A DNA stretch of 64,000 nt from Doris montereyensis (lineage: Eukaryota > Mollusca > Gastropoda > Nudibranchia > Dorididae): contig JAXRKP010000024.1 in NCBI GenBank assembly GCA_037039925.1, positions 424,501-488,500 of the forward strand, given 5' to 3'. Below the pieces are notes generated by a model. The model saw nothing but the letters and a program-made list of their open reading frames with translations. It searched no databases and was not told the DNA's origin. Position numbers and translations under genes: made by a program. Below, one piece after another: positions 21,801-29,000 of the stretch. Within the stretch, counting starts at the first letter, position 1, and every line of letters begins with the position of its first letter.

Positions 21801-22277
21801 ATCCAGAGATATGATTAAAACCACTGTATTATGAAAACTAGTGACAAAATATATCCAGAGATATGATTAAAACCACCATACTAGCATACACATACTAGCG
21901 TCCTCTGTGACTGCGATGCCTTTATTAAATATATATATTAAATTTGTGAAGCTTCTTCTGTTTGTTCTGGATTTTCATTGTTTTTCAGTTTCAGTTCCAA
22001 CCTGAGATAATTTCAACTATATTCCTTATTTTGTAGGGATTTGCTTGTTCTTTTGTCATTAGTTTTTGTTTTCTGGTTTGACATGGAGCAGTTTGGTTTA
22101 TTTTGTTCTTTTCTGTAGGATTTTTTTCAATCTTTTGCTTTAGTCTTAGTATTATGAAATTGAATTGAATATTTTAATATTATCCCTTTTGTCTTTTTGT
22201 TTTCACAGACTTCACAGAATGTAAAGATGAAGAAGATGCAAGCATACTTCACTGGACACAGCCACACAGAAAATTGA
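759..22277 (+). CDS. DTL: DTL (CDT2/denticleless), WD40 substrate receptor of CRL4 ubiquitin ligase, exons 2-15
   Basis: Known role of the family: DTL/CDT2 bridges DDB1-CUL4 to proteins carrying a PIP degron on chromatin-bound PCNA (CDT1, SET8, p21), coupling their destruction to S phase and DNA repair in the nucleus. Seen here: fourteen exons join in one phase chain (759-853, 1267-1303, 2003-2099, 2454-2636, 3208-3273, 6787-6893, 9028-9101, 10553-10656, 11877-11981, 15093-15205, 17185-17274, 18558-18675, 19706-20815, 22209-22277). They give about 788 residues plus a missing exon 1; human DTL is 730. The order is an N-terminal leader, WD40 blades, two WDxR motifs (WDKR and WDMR) of the DDB1-binding DCAF type, a basic KKK linker, a long Ser/Pro-rich tail with many SP/TP sites, and a terminal PIP-like MKKMQAYF. 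Three single-base indels interrupt the frame (exon 4, and two in exon 14). All sit in homopolymers and I infer sequence errors. Identity is nearly certain. Confidence 0.95.
1267..1303 (+). CDS. DTL: DTL exon 3 (microexon)
   Basis: A 37-base exon after TTTTCAG, ending AAA|GTATGC. It encodes MSVPPMACKFAQ, equivalent to the VPPFxCxF segment that begins the first WD40 blade in CDT2. It is too short to stand out as an ORF. Its phase fits exons 2 and 4 exactly. Confidence 0.85.
2003..2099 (+). CDS. DTL: DTL exon 4 (WD40 blade 1), with frameshift
   Basis: Reads ILSVVDE in one frame and then IVLYNINKSGQEAVMK in the next, matching the 'EEGFVRLYN' strand of blade 1. The frame changes at a GGG run at 2040-2042. 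Removing one G gives VDEDGFIVLYN and restores the phase to exon 5. I infer a one-base assembly insertion. Confidence 0.85.
2454..2636 (+). CDS. DTL: DTL exon 5 (WD40 blades 1-2)
   Basis: Encodes WQVHSNAVFDVEW, ASGDQTIALWDVE and RGHSSSVRSVAL: two GH/H...WD units of the propeller. It starts after TTTGTCAG and ends AATG|GTATAA. Confidence 0.93.
3208..3273 (+). CDS. DTL: DTL exon 6 (WD40 blade with WDKR)
   Basis: Encodes AVFASGSRDGHIMIWDKR followed by VVHK. The WDKR fits the WDxR signature by which DCAF receptors dock on DDB1. Splice sites are TTTCCAG and AAAG|GTATAT. Confidence 0.93.
3395..5728 (-). mobile_element. LINE-A copy 1: 5'-truncated non-LTR retrotransposon, decayed
   Basis: Read on the - strand the element gives the end of an endonuclease domain (DARVNRGAEIFSDRHLMIAQ), a linker, and a reverse transcriptase with FIDLEKAFDTVRRDELW and SFADDL. 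It ends with the C-terminal LRWFGHVNRM and GRPRRKWEEDI block. This layout is typical of RTE-like elements with one EN-RT ORF; the clade is inferred. The frame is broken many times (ORF pieces at 5185-5622, 5003-5188, 4135-4503, 3833-4138 and 3433-3894). The 3' end is marked by a pyrimidine-rich (+ strand) run at about 3380-3400. Its 5' part stops inside EN, where the DNA transposon begins. Confidence 0.88.
5731..6573. mobile_element. Tigger/pogo-like DNA transposon, internally deleted (843 bp)
   Basis: The ends are inverted: the left begins CAGTGGTGCTTCATG and the right ends GAGTTCCACTG. Both carry subterminal 'AATAACGAG...CTCGTTAT' blocks, and a TA target duplication flanks them (5729-5730 and 6574-6575). 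From 6285 the + strand reads MNSQKK..RLTIEMKVSII, then after frame slips AEIYHRFDIPSSTLYTILKD at about 6378-6440. That is the CENP-B/Psq-type helix-turn-helix at the start of pogo/Tigger transposases. The catalytic DDE domain is absent, so the copy is non-autonomous. Confidence 0.8.
6787..6893 (+). CDS. DTL: DTL exon 7 (basic inter-blade linker)
   Basis: Encodes DGAIAPVNVIYNAHALQQ and then SKAPGKVRKKKQLL. It corresponds to the lysine-rich loop between blades in CDT2. Splice sites are CGTCAG and AAA|GTAAGT. Confidence 0.9.
7330..8800 (+). mobile_element. LINE-B: 5'-truncated RT fragment with a PHD-like finger
   Basis: In DTL intron 7. The RT segment is recognisable across several frames: MQCGFVPRKSTMDAIFVIRQ, DLEKAF, IWWAMRRLHIDEWI, VHQGSILSPLLFIIV, and CADDLVITAE in place of the usual YADD. 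The longest open stretch (7609-8280) then runs into YPCSICN..SPIQCTQCSKWVHRRC. This is a Cys/His zinc-finger-like insert of the kind found in some invertebrate LINEs of this type. Downstream remnants read QMLRWLCG and LYGHVR. Multiple stops and frame changes show it is dead. It is a different family from LINE-A. Confidence 0.85.
9028..9101 (+). CDS. DTL: DTL exon 8 (WD40 blade)
   Basis: Encodes DCQKSVTAVVYQNENYLVS and AGSVDG, a blade equivalent to 'SVTVVLFQDENTLVSAGAVDG'. Splice sites are GTTTTAG and GATGG|GTAAGT. Confidence 0.93.
9102..10552. other. DTL intron 8, mostly featureless
   Basis: AT-rich. Apart from a SINE-2 fragment near its right end I see no structured element or conserved reading frame. 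Confidence 0.6.
10318..10432 (-). mobile_element. SINE-2 fragment (3' part)
   Basis: Reverse complement of the 3' body of the SINE-2 family seen intact at 25,789 and 26,098. It shares the 'CTATAGCATG' and 'CTGGACAGGATGCAAGTCTG' blocks. The tRNA-like head is missing. Confidence 0.65.
10553..10656 (+). CDS. DTL: DTL exon 9 (WD40 blade with WDMR)
   Basis: Encodes CIKLWDMRKTYKNLTSEATP and VIEYPGTSSRKH. WDMR is the second WDxR motif and corresponds to 'KVWDLRKNY' of vertebrate DTL. Splice sites are TTTCAG and CATG|GTATTT. Confidence 0.94.
11150..11557. mobile_element. 408-bp element with 24-bp terminal inverted repeats
   Basis: In DTL intron 9. The left end reads GGGTTCCATCACAAAACGCG and continues ATAT. 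The reverse complement of the right end is GGGCTTCATAACAAAACGCG plus ATAT, so 21 of 24 positions match. Target duplications are not clear. Inside, the - strand has an open frame at 11,288-11,527 that starts MSLKEEKFKECLTHVHDLSD and contains CHFCEKTILGIH. I do not recognise its family. The structure says small DNA transposon; superfamily unknown. Confidence 0.65.
11288..11527 (-). CDS. Unrecognised 79-aa ORF inside the TIR element
   Basis: The frame opens with ATG just inside the right inverted repeat and ends near the middle of the 408-bp element. It is acidic/serine-rich, with a CxxC (CHFC) near the C-terminus. It could be a leftover of a transposase N-terminus or chance. I assign no function. 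Confidence 0.3.
   Translation of the reverse strand: MSLKEEKFKECLTHVHDLSDLNASQTKSMFNRDDDLNQTFELFSESKRSLSPLNATCHFCEKTILGIHRVLRRNVKLSS
11877..11981 (+). CDS. DTL: DTL exon 10 (WD40 blade)
   Basis: Encodes GYSSLTLDQSRCRLFASCTD and DVVYEFNLMSAEDKP. It matches 'GYSSLILDSTGSTLFANCTDDNIYMFNM'. Splice sites are GAACAG and CCAG|GTATAA. Confidence 0.94.
12074..14418 (+). mobile_element. LINE-A copy 3: near 5'-complete, 3'-truncated
   Basis: In DTL intron 10, opposite in strand to copy 1. It starts with the family 5' end (CCTAGGCAGTGGACAGG), then two ~63-bp 5'-UTR repeats to about 12,290. Endonuclease remnants follow: TWNVRAINGKELELVEE, GERLIDFCLENNMKIANIFF, and VNRGAKIFSDHHLVIAKI. Next come the linker MKSMKKTEACPIQQIKN and the RT up to DLEKAFETVRRDKL. 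The RT breaks off near 14,418, before the FADD motif. Frame pieces are at 12368-12607, 12620-12805, 12929-13327, 13567-14067 and 13908-14159. Confidence 0.88.
12110..12275 (+). repeat. LINE-A 5'-UTR tandem repeats (2 units of ~63 bp)
   Basis: Two diverged units each contain 'GCCTTGCAGGC', 'CTTG(G/A)CTGACCAAAG' and 'CTAAGGGAG', followed by 'AAAGAAAAYAAC'. The same units occur, inverted, at 44,560-44,690 and 47,735-47,865. They therefore belong to the 5' UTR of this LINE family, not to the host gene. Confidence 0.8.
14420..15092. other. Right part of DTL intron 10, no feature seen
   Basis: AT-rich non-coding sequence between the broken end of LINE-A copy 3 and DTL exon 11. No inverted ends, tRNA-like boxes or conserved frame were found. 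Confidence 0.5.
15093..15205 (+). CDS. DTL: DTL exon 11 (WD40 blade)
   Basis: Encodes GHRNSSFYVKTVVSPDNQ and LLSGSSDHHAYIWQ, one of the best-conserved blades of CDT2 ('GHQNSTFYVKSSLSPDDQFLVSGSSDEAAYIWK'). Splice sites are CTTTCAG and CAG|GTATGT. Confidence 0.96.
15256..15273 (+). repeat. Poly-G tract (18 G)
   Basis: Uninterrupted G run just after DTL exon 11, on the sense strand. It could form G-quadruplex structures or be a sequencing artefact. Confidence 0.7.
15383..15690 (+). mobile_element. SINE-1 copy (tRNA-headed)
   Basis: The head 'GGGGACTTGGTAGTCCAGAG' with a degraded B box is followed by the family body: 'GTAGATGGATTGACAC', 'AGTCCCATCGGAGACAG', 'AACACTCTGTGCAC', 'CCCTTGGCTGTTTA'. 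The same body recurs at 28,146 and 60,410 (+) and at 19,297 (-). Confidence 0.75.
17185..17274 (+). CDS. DTL: DTL exon 12 (WD40 blade)
   Basis: Encodes VNKPETPPVV followed by LKAHDAEVSAVGWCRSDFTK, equivalent to 'VLLGHSQEVTSVCWCPSDFTK'. Splice sites are TTTGTCAG and AAG|GTTGGT. Confidence 0.96.
18075..18170 (-). mobile_element. SINE-1 3' fragment
   Basis: Short minus-strand match to the SINE-1 3' end (remnants of 'AGATGATCT', then 'CTGTAAATAGCCA' on the + strand). It is interrupted by a G run. Confidence 0.5.
18102..18117 (+). repeat. Poly-G tract (16 G)
   Basis: Uninterrupted G run on the + strand in DTL intron 12. Confidence 0.7.
18558..18675 (+). CDS. DTL: DTL exon 13 (last WD40 blade)
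   Basis: Encodes LVTLSDDAKTKFWKIY and then a basic segment (RARRFSRDR). It matches 'IATCSDDNTLKIWRL', the closing blade of the propeller. Splice sites are TTAG and GAT|GTAAGA. Confidence 0.94.
18857..19123 (-). other. Antisense stop-to-stop ORF, acidic, unrecognised
   Basis: In DTL intron 13 the - strand is open for about 87 codons without an ATG start. The reading is strongly acidic: EVKFVDESDFHVEFENDSS, LDLELDLGENSTADEESW. Composition and codon use look like real coding sequence, for example the acidic N-terminus of a piggyBac-type transposase or an exon of an antisense gene. No catalytic domain is visible, so function is unassigned. Confidence 0.4.
19297..19545 (-). mobile_element. SINE-1 copy, minus strand
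   Basis: The + strand shows 'AAGATGATCTTGGGG', 'TAGCCAAGGGATC', 'TGTTGTGATCTGCA' and 'TCTGTCTCCAATGGGAC', the reverse complement of the SINE-1 body. The tRNA-like head has decayed. Confidence 0.75.
19706..20815 (+). CDS. DTL: DTL exon 14 (disordered C-terminal tail), two frameshifts
   Basis: One large exon reads through three frames that join smoothly: SVREWLKRKPPVDRND in the first, SAAVNGRKRSLNMRQA in the second, NESENIHHPSPQKLKR in the third. The first change lies at an AAAAA run (19,906-19,910) and the second at CCC (20,174-20,176). Adding one A and one C gives an unbroken 370-codon exon in phase with exons 13 and 15. The tail is rich in SP/TP pairs (SPVSSPLSSPKP, SPVSSPKRP). This fits the phosphorylated, disordered tail of CDT2, but its sequence is little conserved. 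Confidence 0.9.
21030..21774. mobile_element. Second Tigger/pogo-like element, internally deleted (745 bp)
   Basis: In DTL intron 14. The left end CACTGGGAGCCGCATCCACC pairs with the reverse complement of the right end, CAGTGGGAGCCGGATTCAAC. TA dinucleotides flank both (21,028-21,029 and 21,775-21,776). From 21,596 the + strand encodes MAYTSTTKPTNAKCLSFEIK and continues QKVIDAVE. That resembles the first helix of a CENP-B-type HTH domain and then jumps to the end of the element. It is a different family from the element at 5,731. Confidence 0.75.
21769..21872 (+). repeat. 52-bp perfect tandem duplication
   Basis: Two identical 52-base units beginning CCACTGTATTATGAAAAC. The unit includes the last six bases of the pogo-like element, the TA target copy and flanking DNA, so the duplication happened after the element landed. 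Confidence 0.9.
22209..22277 (+). CDS. DTL: DTL exon 15 (last exon, PIP box)
   Basis: After TTTCACAG the exon encodes TSQNVKMKKMQAYFTGHS and ends HTEN-stop (TGA at 22,275-22,277). MKKMQAYF fits the PCNA-interacting pattern (M/Q)-x-x-hydrophobic-x-x-aromatic-aromatic. It corresponds to the C-terminal PIP box known in vertebrate CDT2 ('MRKICTYF'). Confidence 0.92.
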   Translation, partial: TSQNVKMKKMQAYFTGHSHTEN

Positions 22278-22870
22278 TTGAGATAATAATTACCATTGAC
22301 TTAATTACAAATTCAACATATCTTTCTATATTCAGAGATGCCACTTTTCGGGCAAGTTTCCAGAATTCGGAAATTTAAAATCTCTGGAAGATGTTCCAGA
22401 AATTAGGTGATCATGCAAGGCCTAGCTGGAAGGAAAGAAAAAAAACCCGAAACGGGTGGTGAGAAGGAGGGAAAATCCGGAAGTGGCAGTCATTGTGAAG
22501 TTTACAAGTTATGCATTCTTTTTGCCTTCATATAAGCTCAATTCAATTTTGTCACCAATCTGAAGACAAAATTAGCAGATGTAACAGATAACGCTAAAAG
22601 CAACGAAGTTAATGTACAGGCTGACAGATGTGCATGTCTGAAAATTCACCTCTGAGCCCAAGGTTACCGCAGTAATTTGACCTTGATCCTGAAACTGAAA
22701 AGAATTAAGTTTATAATATGTTGTTGCCGTATCTGGATAACGTCCCGGAACTTAAACAAGATCTCGAATGACAGGTTGATGCATTGGTTGCCCGTCTGTT
22801 TGTTCCAAGAATCTGGCCAAGTTTTAAAAAAGGAAAAGAGACGTAAATGAAGAGAGACACACACATTTAC
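22278..22870. other. DTL 3' UTR / intergenic
   Basis: Immediately after the stop. No AATAAA signal was seen within several hundred bases, so I cannot place the transcript end. Nothing else is recognisable. Confidence 0.4.
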
Positions 22871-22874
22871 AGAG

Positions 22875-23480
22875 AGAGAGATCTATTTTCAACGTTATAC
22901 AAAGCGCTATTGGCAATTGTGTATGTTCAAAATATTATGACCTCGGTGTGTCATGTGTGATGAAGAGTAAGAGTCGGAAATGCTTTAAGGGAAGGGAAGT
23001 TAGAATGAATGAGAGCTAGAGACGTAGCTTACACGAAGTATCTAGGTCTACGATGTAAGGATGTAATTATAACTAGATCTAGTTTTCTGCGATGAGAGAG
23101 AGAGAGAGAGAGAAATGCAGATCTAAATCTACTTTTCTACGATCAGATAAAGCACCGTCGTCAATTGTTTGTATGGATCTAGGTGTCATGTGTGAAGGAG
23201 TGTCAGGTCCTAGAGTCAGAAACACTTTAGTAGGGGAAGGAAAGTTTGAAAGTGAAAGAATAAGAGCTAGAGATGTAGATCTAGATATACGTGTAATGCA
23301 TAACATGATGTAATTATTCTCAGATCTAGCATTCTACGATGAGGAATGCAATGTTAGGCTAGTGCGCGTGTGTGTAAGAGGAGAGAGATCTCCTCCTTTT
23401 CTACAATTGACAAAGGCCCTTCGTTTTTTCTGTGTGCTTTTATGGATCTCTGTGTCATGCCAGAATTGAAACACTCTGGG
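22875..23480 (+). repeat. Diverged ~240-bp tandem repeats (about 2.5 units)
   Basis: Three blocks each start with a GAGAGA purine run and 'AGATCT', then 'CTTTTCTACRAT', 'GTCAATTGTTTGTATGGATC', 'GTGTCATG', 'GTCAGAAACACTTTAG'. They begin near 22,875, 23,096 and 23,377. Divergence is high, with many indels. No coding potential is shared between units. Confidence 0.6.
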
Positions 23481-25785
23481 GAACTTGATTGTTAATTGTT
23501 CTTATTGTTATATCTTCTACAGAGACCGATTCATACTATCAGATTCAGTTAGTTGAGTTAGCTTACACTTCCATAGGAATCTTAATATACATTTCTTTGG
23601 ATTTAAATCTAGATATCTATTCAGAGGGATAGTGACCCTCTAAAAAAACATTTTAAAGTGGTTTGGGTACATAAGAAGATGACATTTTAAAGGTTTCATT
23701 GAAAGGAGATGAAAGCGACAAAAACATTGACAAAGGAGACGATGACGAGAAGAAGAAAAAAAGGAGGCGGCAGACAGAGAATAGCATTATTAATAATACT
23801 ACTAGTATTACTAGATATGAACCTAAGAACTAGATAAAAAAGAATGATAATAAACAAAATATGTTTTATAATAATGATTATGCTACACAGAAAAAGAATA
23901 TGAATTTTATGAAAGAAATTTAAAGAAGACGAAAACGATAAATGATTTTAAAAAAGGATGATGACGAAAAAGCAGTGATAGAAATAGAAGAAGAGAAAGA
24001 ACACAATTTACTCGTTTCGAGTTGTTTGGATATATCATGTTTTGTAAAGGAGCCCTTCAATTGGTATTTACGCATTTGCTTTTCAAGATGCATGTTATAA
24101 ATTAAATTGAATATCAGCTCCATGAGTGCCTGGAATAAAATGTTCAAATTCATTCATGAAGAAGTCTCAAACAGATCCCGCTCTCTGTGGACAATTAAAA
24201 AAAATGTAACTCTCTCACTGCCATTACTGGCATTACTGACTCTGATCGGGTCCTGTCAATAGACTGTTGGCTGCCAAACCAGACACTCATCATTAAATAA
24301 TTTTGCTCTCAGAAAGGGAAAAATTCCTTTCAAGCTAAGAATTAGCTATAAATCTACATGTGAATCTGATTTTGAATCATCGGGTACTAATATTTATGAT
24401 GTTGGGTCATCTAGAAAGAAGCCAAGCACTTGATACACGTATTATGCCTTAATCTAATTTCACTACTGAAATAGTGTATGGAAGATGTGTCGATTCACTT
24501 GAAAAAAAGTTTTTCCTTTTCACATTTGAAACATTTTTCATATTTTTTCCGGAATAAATGAAATTCACATGCACAAATTACCAGTACCATTATACTACCA
24601 ACATCATCCGGAATATTGCTGAATTATATATCTACCTCAAATATTACCATTTCAAAATTTCAGTGATTTTTTAAAAACTATGTATATCAAACTGCCCGGC
24701 ATCTCTCAGTGGTATGAACCGATAGTTCCGGCAGTTGGGAAGATAAAACTTTAAAACTACAAATTCTTCAATACTTAGTTTAATTTAACATGGAATTGCA
24801 CTAAATTTGTATCTCTCACAGAAGGGAAAAAAGTCATTGTTCACCATCTGAGTGGTGATATATATTCACCATATATGCATTGTTGATTGTTGGAAAGCCA
24901 AAACGACTTAGGTACCTGTAGTATAATTATGCACACGCACATGTACACATACATGTAATTGTAGCACAGCATTTTCACTGATGTGTAATCTCGACCCTAC
25001 CTTGCTTGCTTTGACCTTTTCTCTCTAGATTTGTAACTAATTCAGTTAGATCTGATATAATTATAATCATGCAGCTCTAAATTATTTACACAGGTGCTGA
25101 AACTCTTGTTCTATCTAGTTCTAATAATTATACAGTACTGCTCTCTCCTCTCCAGTCATTTCAGTCTGATCACTGGATGGTGGCGATCAGCAGGCACATT
25201 TGGTAGGTCCTAATCCTAGTTCTGTCATTTCCTTCTTCTGCATGTCTTTCATTTAATATTATCGTAATTTTTCTCACAAATCGCTCCAAGATCATCAATA
25301 TCATGCCTGGTTGATGTGATAAATTCTAGTGATTCAAAAGTACACGCCTGAACACATCTGTCTCATAATACTACATATGTATTAGATTTTCTTTTTTTTA
25401 AATTGTTTTCTCCCCTACAGACAATTCAGTTTAGAGATGTGAATTTGGTCTTTTTAATTGAACCCTTATGCCTCTTTCATTATATACTTGAGCAGTCTTC
25501 TGTTAATGCTGTATCATCTTTGTAACTAAATGTGACACTGAATGCATAAGTCCTTTTTAGTATTAATATTAATATTACAATTGTGATACTGTCAATTGCT
25601 GAATATTAAAAATGTGTATAAGAATGCTTATTTTCATGAAACTTTTTTTCTTTTTACGTTTTTGATTACAATGTTCATGTAAGTGAAATTTATAAAAGTG
25701 ACATATATTTTCTGCAGCAAAGGGAGGTCTTAAAAGAATTTTACCCAGGAATTTCACCTAAGGAAGCATGATATATATTATATTA
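23480..25785. other. Intergenic, no feature seen
   Basis: AT-rich sequence with purine-rich stretches around 23,700-24,000. I recognise no gene, tRNA or intact repeat. Confidence 0.5.
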
Positions 25786-25788
25786 TTT

Positions 25789-26070
25789 ATGTGGCGTCAA
25801 TGGCCAAGTGGTTAGGCTGCTGGACTAGGGATCATGTGATCCCGGGTTTAAATCCTAGTAAAGGTAGGTCCAACGTGTGCCTTGAGAAAGACACTTTTTC
25901 CCCACTCAACCAGGATGAAAAGGGGTACAAGCTCTAGCTTGGGAGTAGACACCTGCGTCAGAGTAGTGTCCTGTCCAGGAAGTGATTATTGTCACCTGTT
26001 CCGCTTCATGCTATAGAAACTGGGATACGCTCCGGCTTTAAGGGCCTTGAATGAACTTTACTTACTACTT
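25789..26070 (+). mobile_element. SINE-2 copy (tRNA-headed)
   Basis: The head 'TGGCCAAGTGGTTAGGCTGC' is an A box, and 'GGGTTTAAATCC' is a B box. The body includes 'GAAAGACACTTTTTCCCCAC', 'CCTGTTCCGCTTCATGC' and 'TATAGAAACTGGGATACGC'. It ends with a TTTACTTAC tail. The head resembles a tRNA of the Ser/Leu class. Confidence 0.82.
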
Positions 26071-26097
26071 ACATTTCAGATTAAGCTAGAGTGGAAT

Positions 26098-26405
26098 TTG
26101 TGGTGTCAGTGGCCGAGCGGTTAGGCTGCCAGACGGGATTATGATGTCCCGAGTTCGAATCCTAGCAAAACCAGGTCCAACGTTGTGTTCCTTGGGAAAA
26201 ACACGTAACACACATTTTCCCCACTCTACCCAGAAGCAAATACGTACAACTTAGTACATTGTACAAGCACTAGCTTGGGAGTAAAAACTTGCGTCAGACT
26301 AGCGTCCTGGCCAGGAGGTGATTATTGTTACCTGTTCCGCTTCACGCTATAGAAACCGGGATAAGTTCCGGCTCTAAGGGCCTTGAAGGAATTTTACTTA
26401 CTTAC
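26098..26405 (+). mobile_element. SINE-2 copy, adjacent to the previous one
   Basis: The best-preserved head of the family: 'GTGGCCGAGCGGTTAGGCTG' and 'CCCGAGTTCGAATCC', a near-consensus pair of Pol III boxes. The body and the TTTACTTACTTAC tail match the first copy. I call it a SINE rather than a tRNA gene because the same head-plus-body unit recurs seven times in this window. Confidence 0.85.
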
Positions 26406-28145
26406 TGGAATTTCGGATTACAGGAGAAATTTTATGAAAGAAAAAATCAGGACCTAGCAACTTTTTATATCATTATATTTTATAATCATCTCTTATACTA
26501 ATTTTTAAAAAAAAGAAAGAAAAAAAGAACAAATATTAGGGCAGTGGTTGTGGTAATAGAGGACGATAGCAATACTAGTACTAGTAATAGTAAAGTAAAG
26601 GTGGTGTAAATAGTAAAATGATAGTAGTGATAGCGTTAGCAAACAGTCATTGCATTAATTAAATTGTGCAGCATGTGTTTGGGAGGGGGGGGGGTGAGGA
26701 AAGTTTAATAAAAACTTCGGATTATGTAGGATTATCTTTTAGATATCTAATTTGTATTGTAAAAAACCCAAAACAAAACAAAAATACATGTAAAACAAAA
26801 AAAATTATGGGATATATTGGAACCAAATACAATTTTGTGACAATATATGAAAACACAACATGTGTGCCAAGCACTCTAAACTGTCGTGAGGTAAGGTGCC
26901 AGCCCGGCTTCCGGAACCTACAATATGTAGTTGATACCGGCACTATAACTACCCAGAGACACAGTGCACAGAAAGCGTTGTTTCAGTACAGATCCGTATT
27001 CAACTATATATCCCACTAAGGAGAGAGGGGAAAACAAAAAACAACAAACAAACAAAAGAGAAAGAGAGAAGAAAGAAGCGTAATGGAGAGAGATATAGAG
27101 AGAGGGGGGGGAGGAGGAAGCTATAAGATAGATAGGCAGAGTGAGAAAAACAAAGATATATAATAGTAATAGAGTTTCATTGAAATGAGACTAAATAACA
27201 TTACAAATCTGCAATGGTCGAGCAGCCGTTTATCTGCTGACGTTCGATATACGCCTACCAATCTGAGCGTGGAAAATGAAAAGAAAAAAGGAAACATTTC
27301 TCAAAGGGCTTCTTTTAAAAACATTGGCAATAATCAAATCAACATCCATTGTTGTAGATTTTGTGCCCATCTAGAGAAAAACTCACTGCACACGTGTTTT
27401 ATAGGACGATTCAATTTTTCCTATCAAAACGTGGGTAGTGCTTTGTATTGTTTCTCTAAAAATGAAGATAAATATTTTCTAAATTATAGAGAAATAACGA
27501 ATTCTGCCTCTATCTTTCCATAATTGGATGATGCTGAGTTCAACAGTGTTTATTAATTATTAGATTGTTTCTACGATCAACGGCCGCTCTGCTATGGTCA
27601 TTTGATGAAAATGTCCCTAGTCCATCCCAGACACATCGCGATGCCCACGCCTTGTGACGAGATGCGAGGAGCGACGGTGGTGTCGGTGAGTTTCGGTCTC
27701 AATAATGAATAAGTATTGTCCCTCATCACACATCATCGAAAGCGTGTGAAAGCTGCGAGCTCCACAGGGACCCCTTGGCAGCAGAAAGTTTCAGTCACTG
27801 ATTGGTGTCAATCCTGTCTCTCGCTCTCACCCCAGATGGTAGTTTGGCAGTAATGTCCCTCAATACTTATAAAATCGGTACGAACTACCAGTACGGATCA
27901 GTATATATATAATATATGTGTAAAATGTGTGCTTGCTCTTGATGAATGTATTGTTTACCCATATCATTATCAATATCAATTGTAAAGTGCATAGAGCACC
28001 ACTGGATATGCGCTACATAAATGCTATTCATTATTATTATTAGTATTATTATGTTCTACAGTTTGGTGACACCTTATAGGTGAAAACATAAAGGATCTCG
28101 ATTTCGGGATAAGTATGAATAAGGACGACTAAGAAACGCTCTTTT
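26406..28145. other. Intergenic, GC-richer patch at 27,560-27,870, no gene called
   Basis: It contains simple A/G-rich runs (27,010-27,150) and a patch richer in CpG around 27,570-27,860. Open frames at 26,666-27,019 and 27,185-27,523 have no family I recognise and look like chance. Confidence 0.4.
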
Positions 28146-28480
28146 TCGGGAGCAGGGGACTCGGTAGTCCAGAGGCAAGGTGTCGGCGGCCTCTCGACCA
28201 AGGTAATAGGTTCGAGCCCCAACAGCGGTTGAAACATTTTATCGATCATTTACGAGCAAAATTACCCCCACCTCCTCTGTCCTGGTCCAGGTAGGTGGAT
28301 CGACACCTAGTCCCATTGGAGACGGACGATAAAAAGGAGGTTCCGTGTACAGATAACAACACTCTGTGCATGTTAAAGATCCCTTGGCTGTTAACAGGGC
28401 AGTCCCGGCAAAATCAAACAATTCTACACAAAAACCCCGAGATCATCTTAGCTGTGGGTGTTTTGGTAATTCAAATCAGA
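28146..28480 (+). mobile_element. SINE-1 copy, well preserved head
   Basis: The head 'GGGGACTCGGTAGTCCAGAG' and the B box 'GGTTCGAGCCCC' precede the SINE-1 body ('GTAGGTGGATCGACACC', 'GACGGACGATAAAAAGGAGG', 'AACACTCTGTGCATG', 'CCCTTGGCTGTTAACAGGGC'). Confidence 0.82.
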
Positions 28481-28499
28481 TAAAATTTAAATAGATCAA

Positions 28500-28672
28500 A
28501 TCTCAGGAGCAATGAAAAGCATAAGAAAGATCAGGTCATGCCCATTTAGACAAATTTTGAAAGATAAAGGAGAAATAATGAAGGAAGACAGCGAAATCGT
28601 GGAAATATGGAGAAAGTATTTTTATCCATCACATAATCCCTTCAGAACGTATGAAACAAGGAGTACATATCC
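28500..28672 (+). mobile_element. LINE-A internal fragment
   Basis: Matches the EN-RT linker of LINE-A copy 3: 'GCAATGAAAAGCATAAGAAA' and 'GGAGAAATAATGAAGGA', ending 'ACAAGGAGTACATAT'. It is isolated from any other part of the element. Confidence 0.75.
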
Positions 28673-29000
28673 ATAACACTAACACTACTTAAACCCCGTT
28701 ATCGCCCCCCCTACCCCCGTTATTATACCACTATTCTTGTTTACCGCCAGCTTTTCACCTTTGTACCGATCTGACAGTTTGCAATAACAATGAAATACCT
28801 GGTTATACCGCCATCCGCCAACGATTTGGCATTAACGTTCCTTAATAACTAGTGTAAAATACTACTCGTTATACCGCCATTGTGCATCACCACCCCCTTC
28901 CCGAAGTGATGCAAGCAGGTAGAAGTAGAAGTATAATCAAGTTTGGCTGGGTCACAGATCACCGAGTCAAACACACACTTCCACTTCTACCACACACACT

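Noticed and set aside
26098..26175. A functional tRNA-Ser/Leu gene
   Set aside because: The Pol III boxes are good, but the same head continues into a repeated SINE body, and six other copies or fragments occur in this window.
27185..27523. 112-aa intergenic ORF
   Set aside because: Protein-like in part (CCRFCAHLEKNSLHTC), but no family, neighbour or splice support; left uncalled.
28685..28900. Repeated 'GTTATACCGCC' motifs as ends of another pogo-like element
   Set aside because: The motifs are direct rather than inverted, and no TA-flanked pair of ends could be found.
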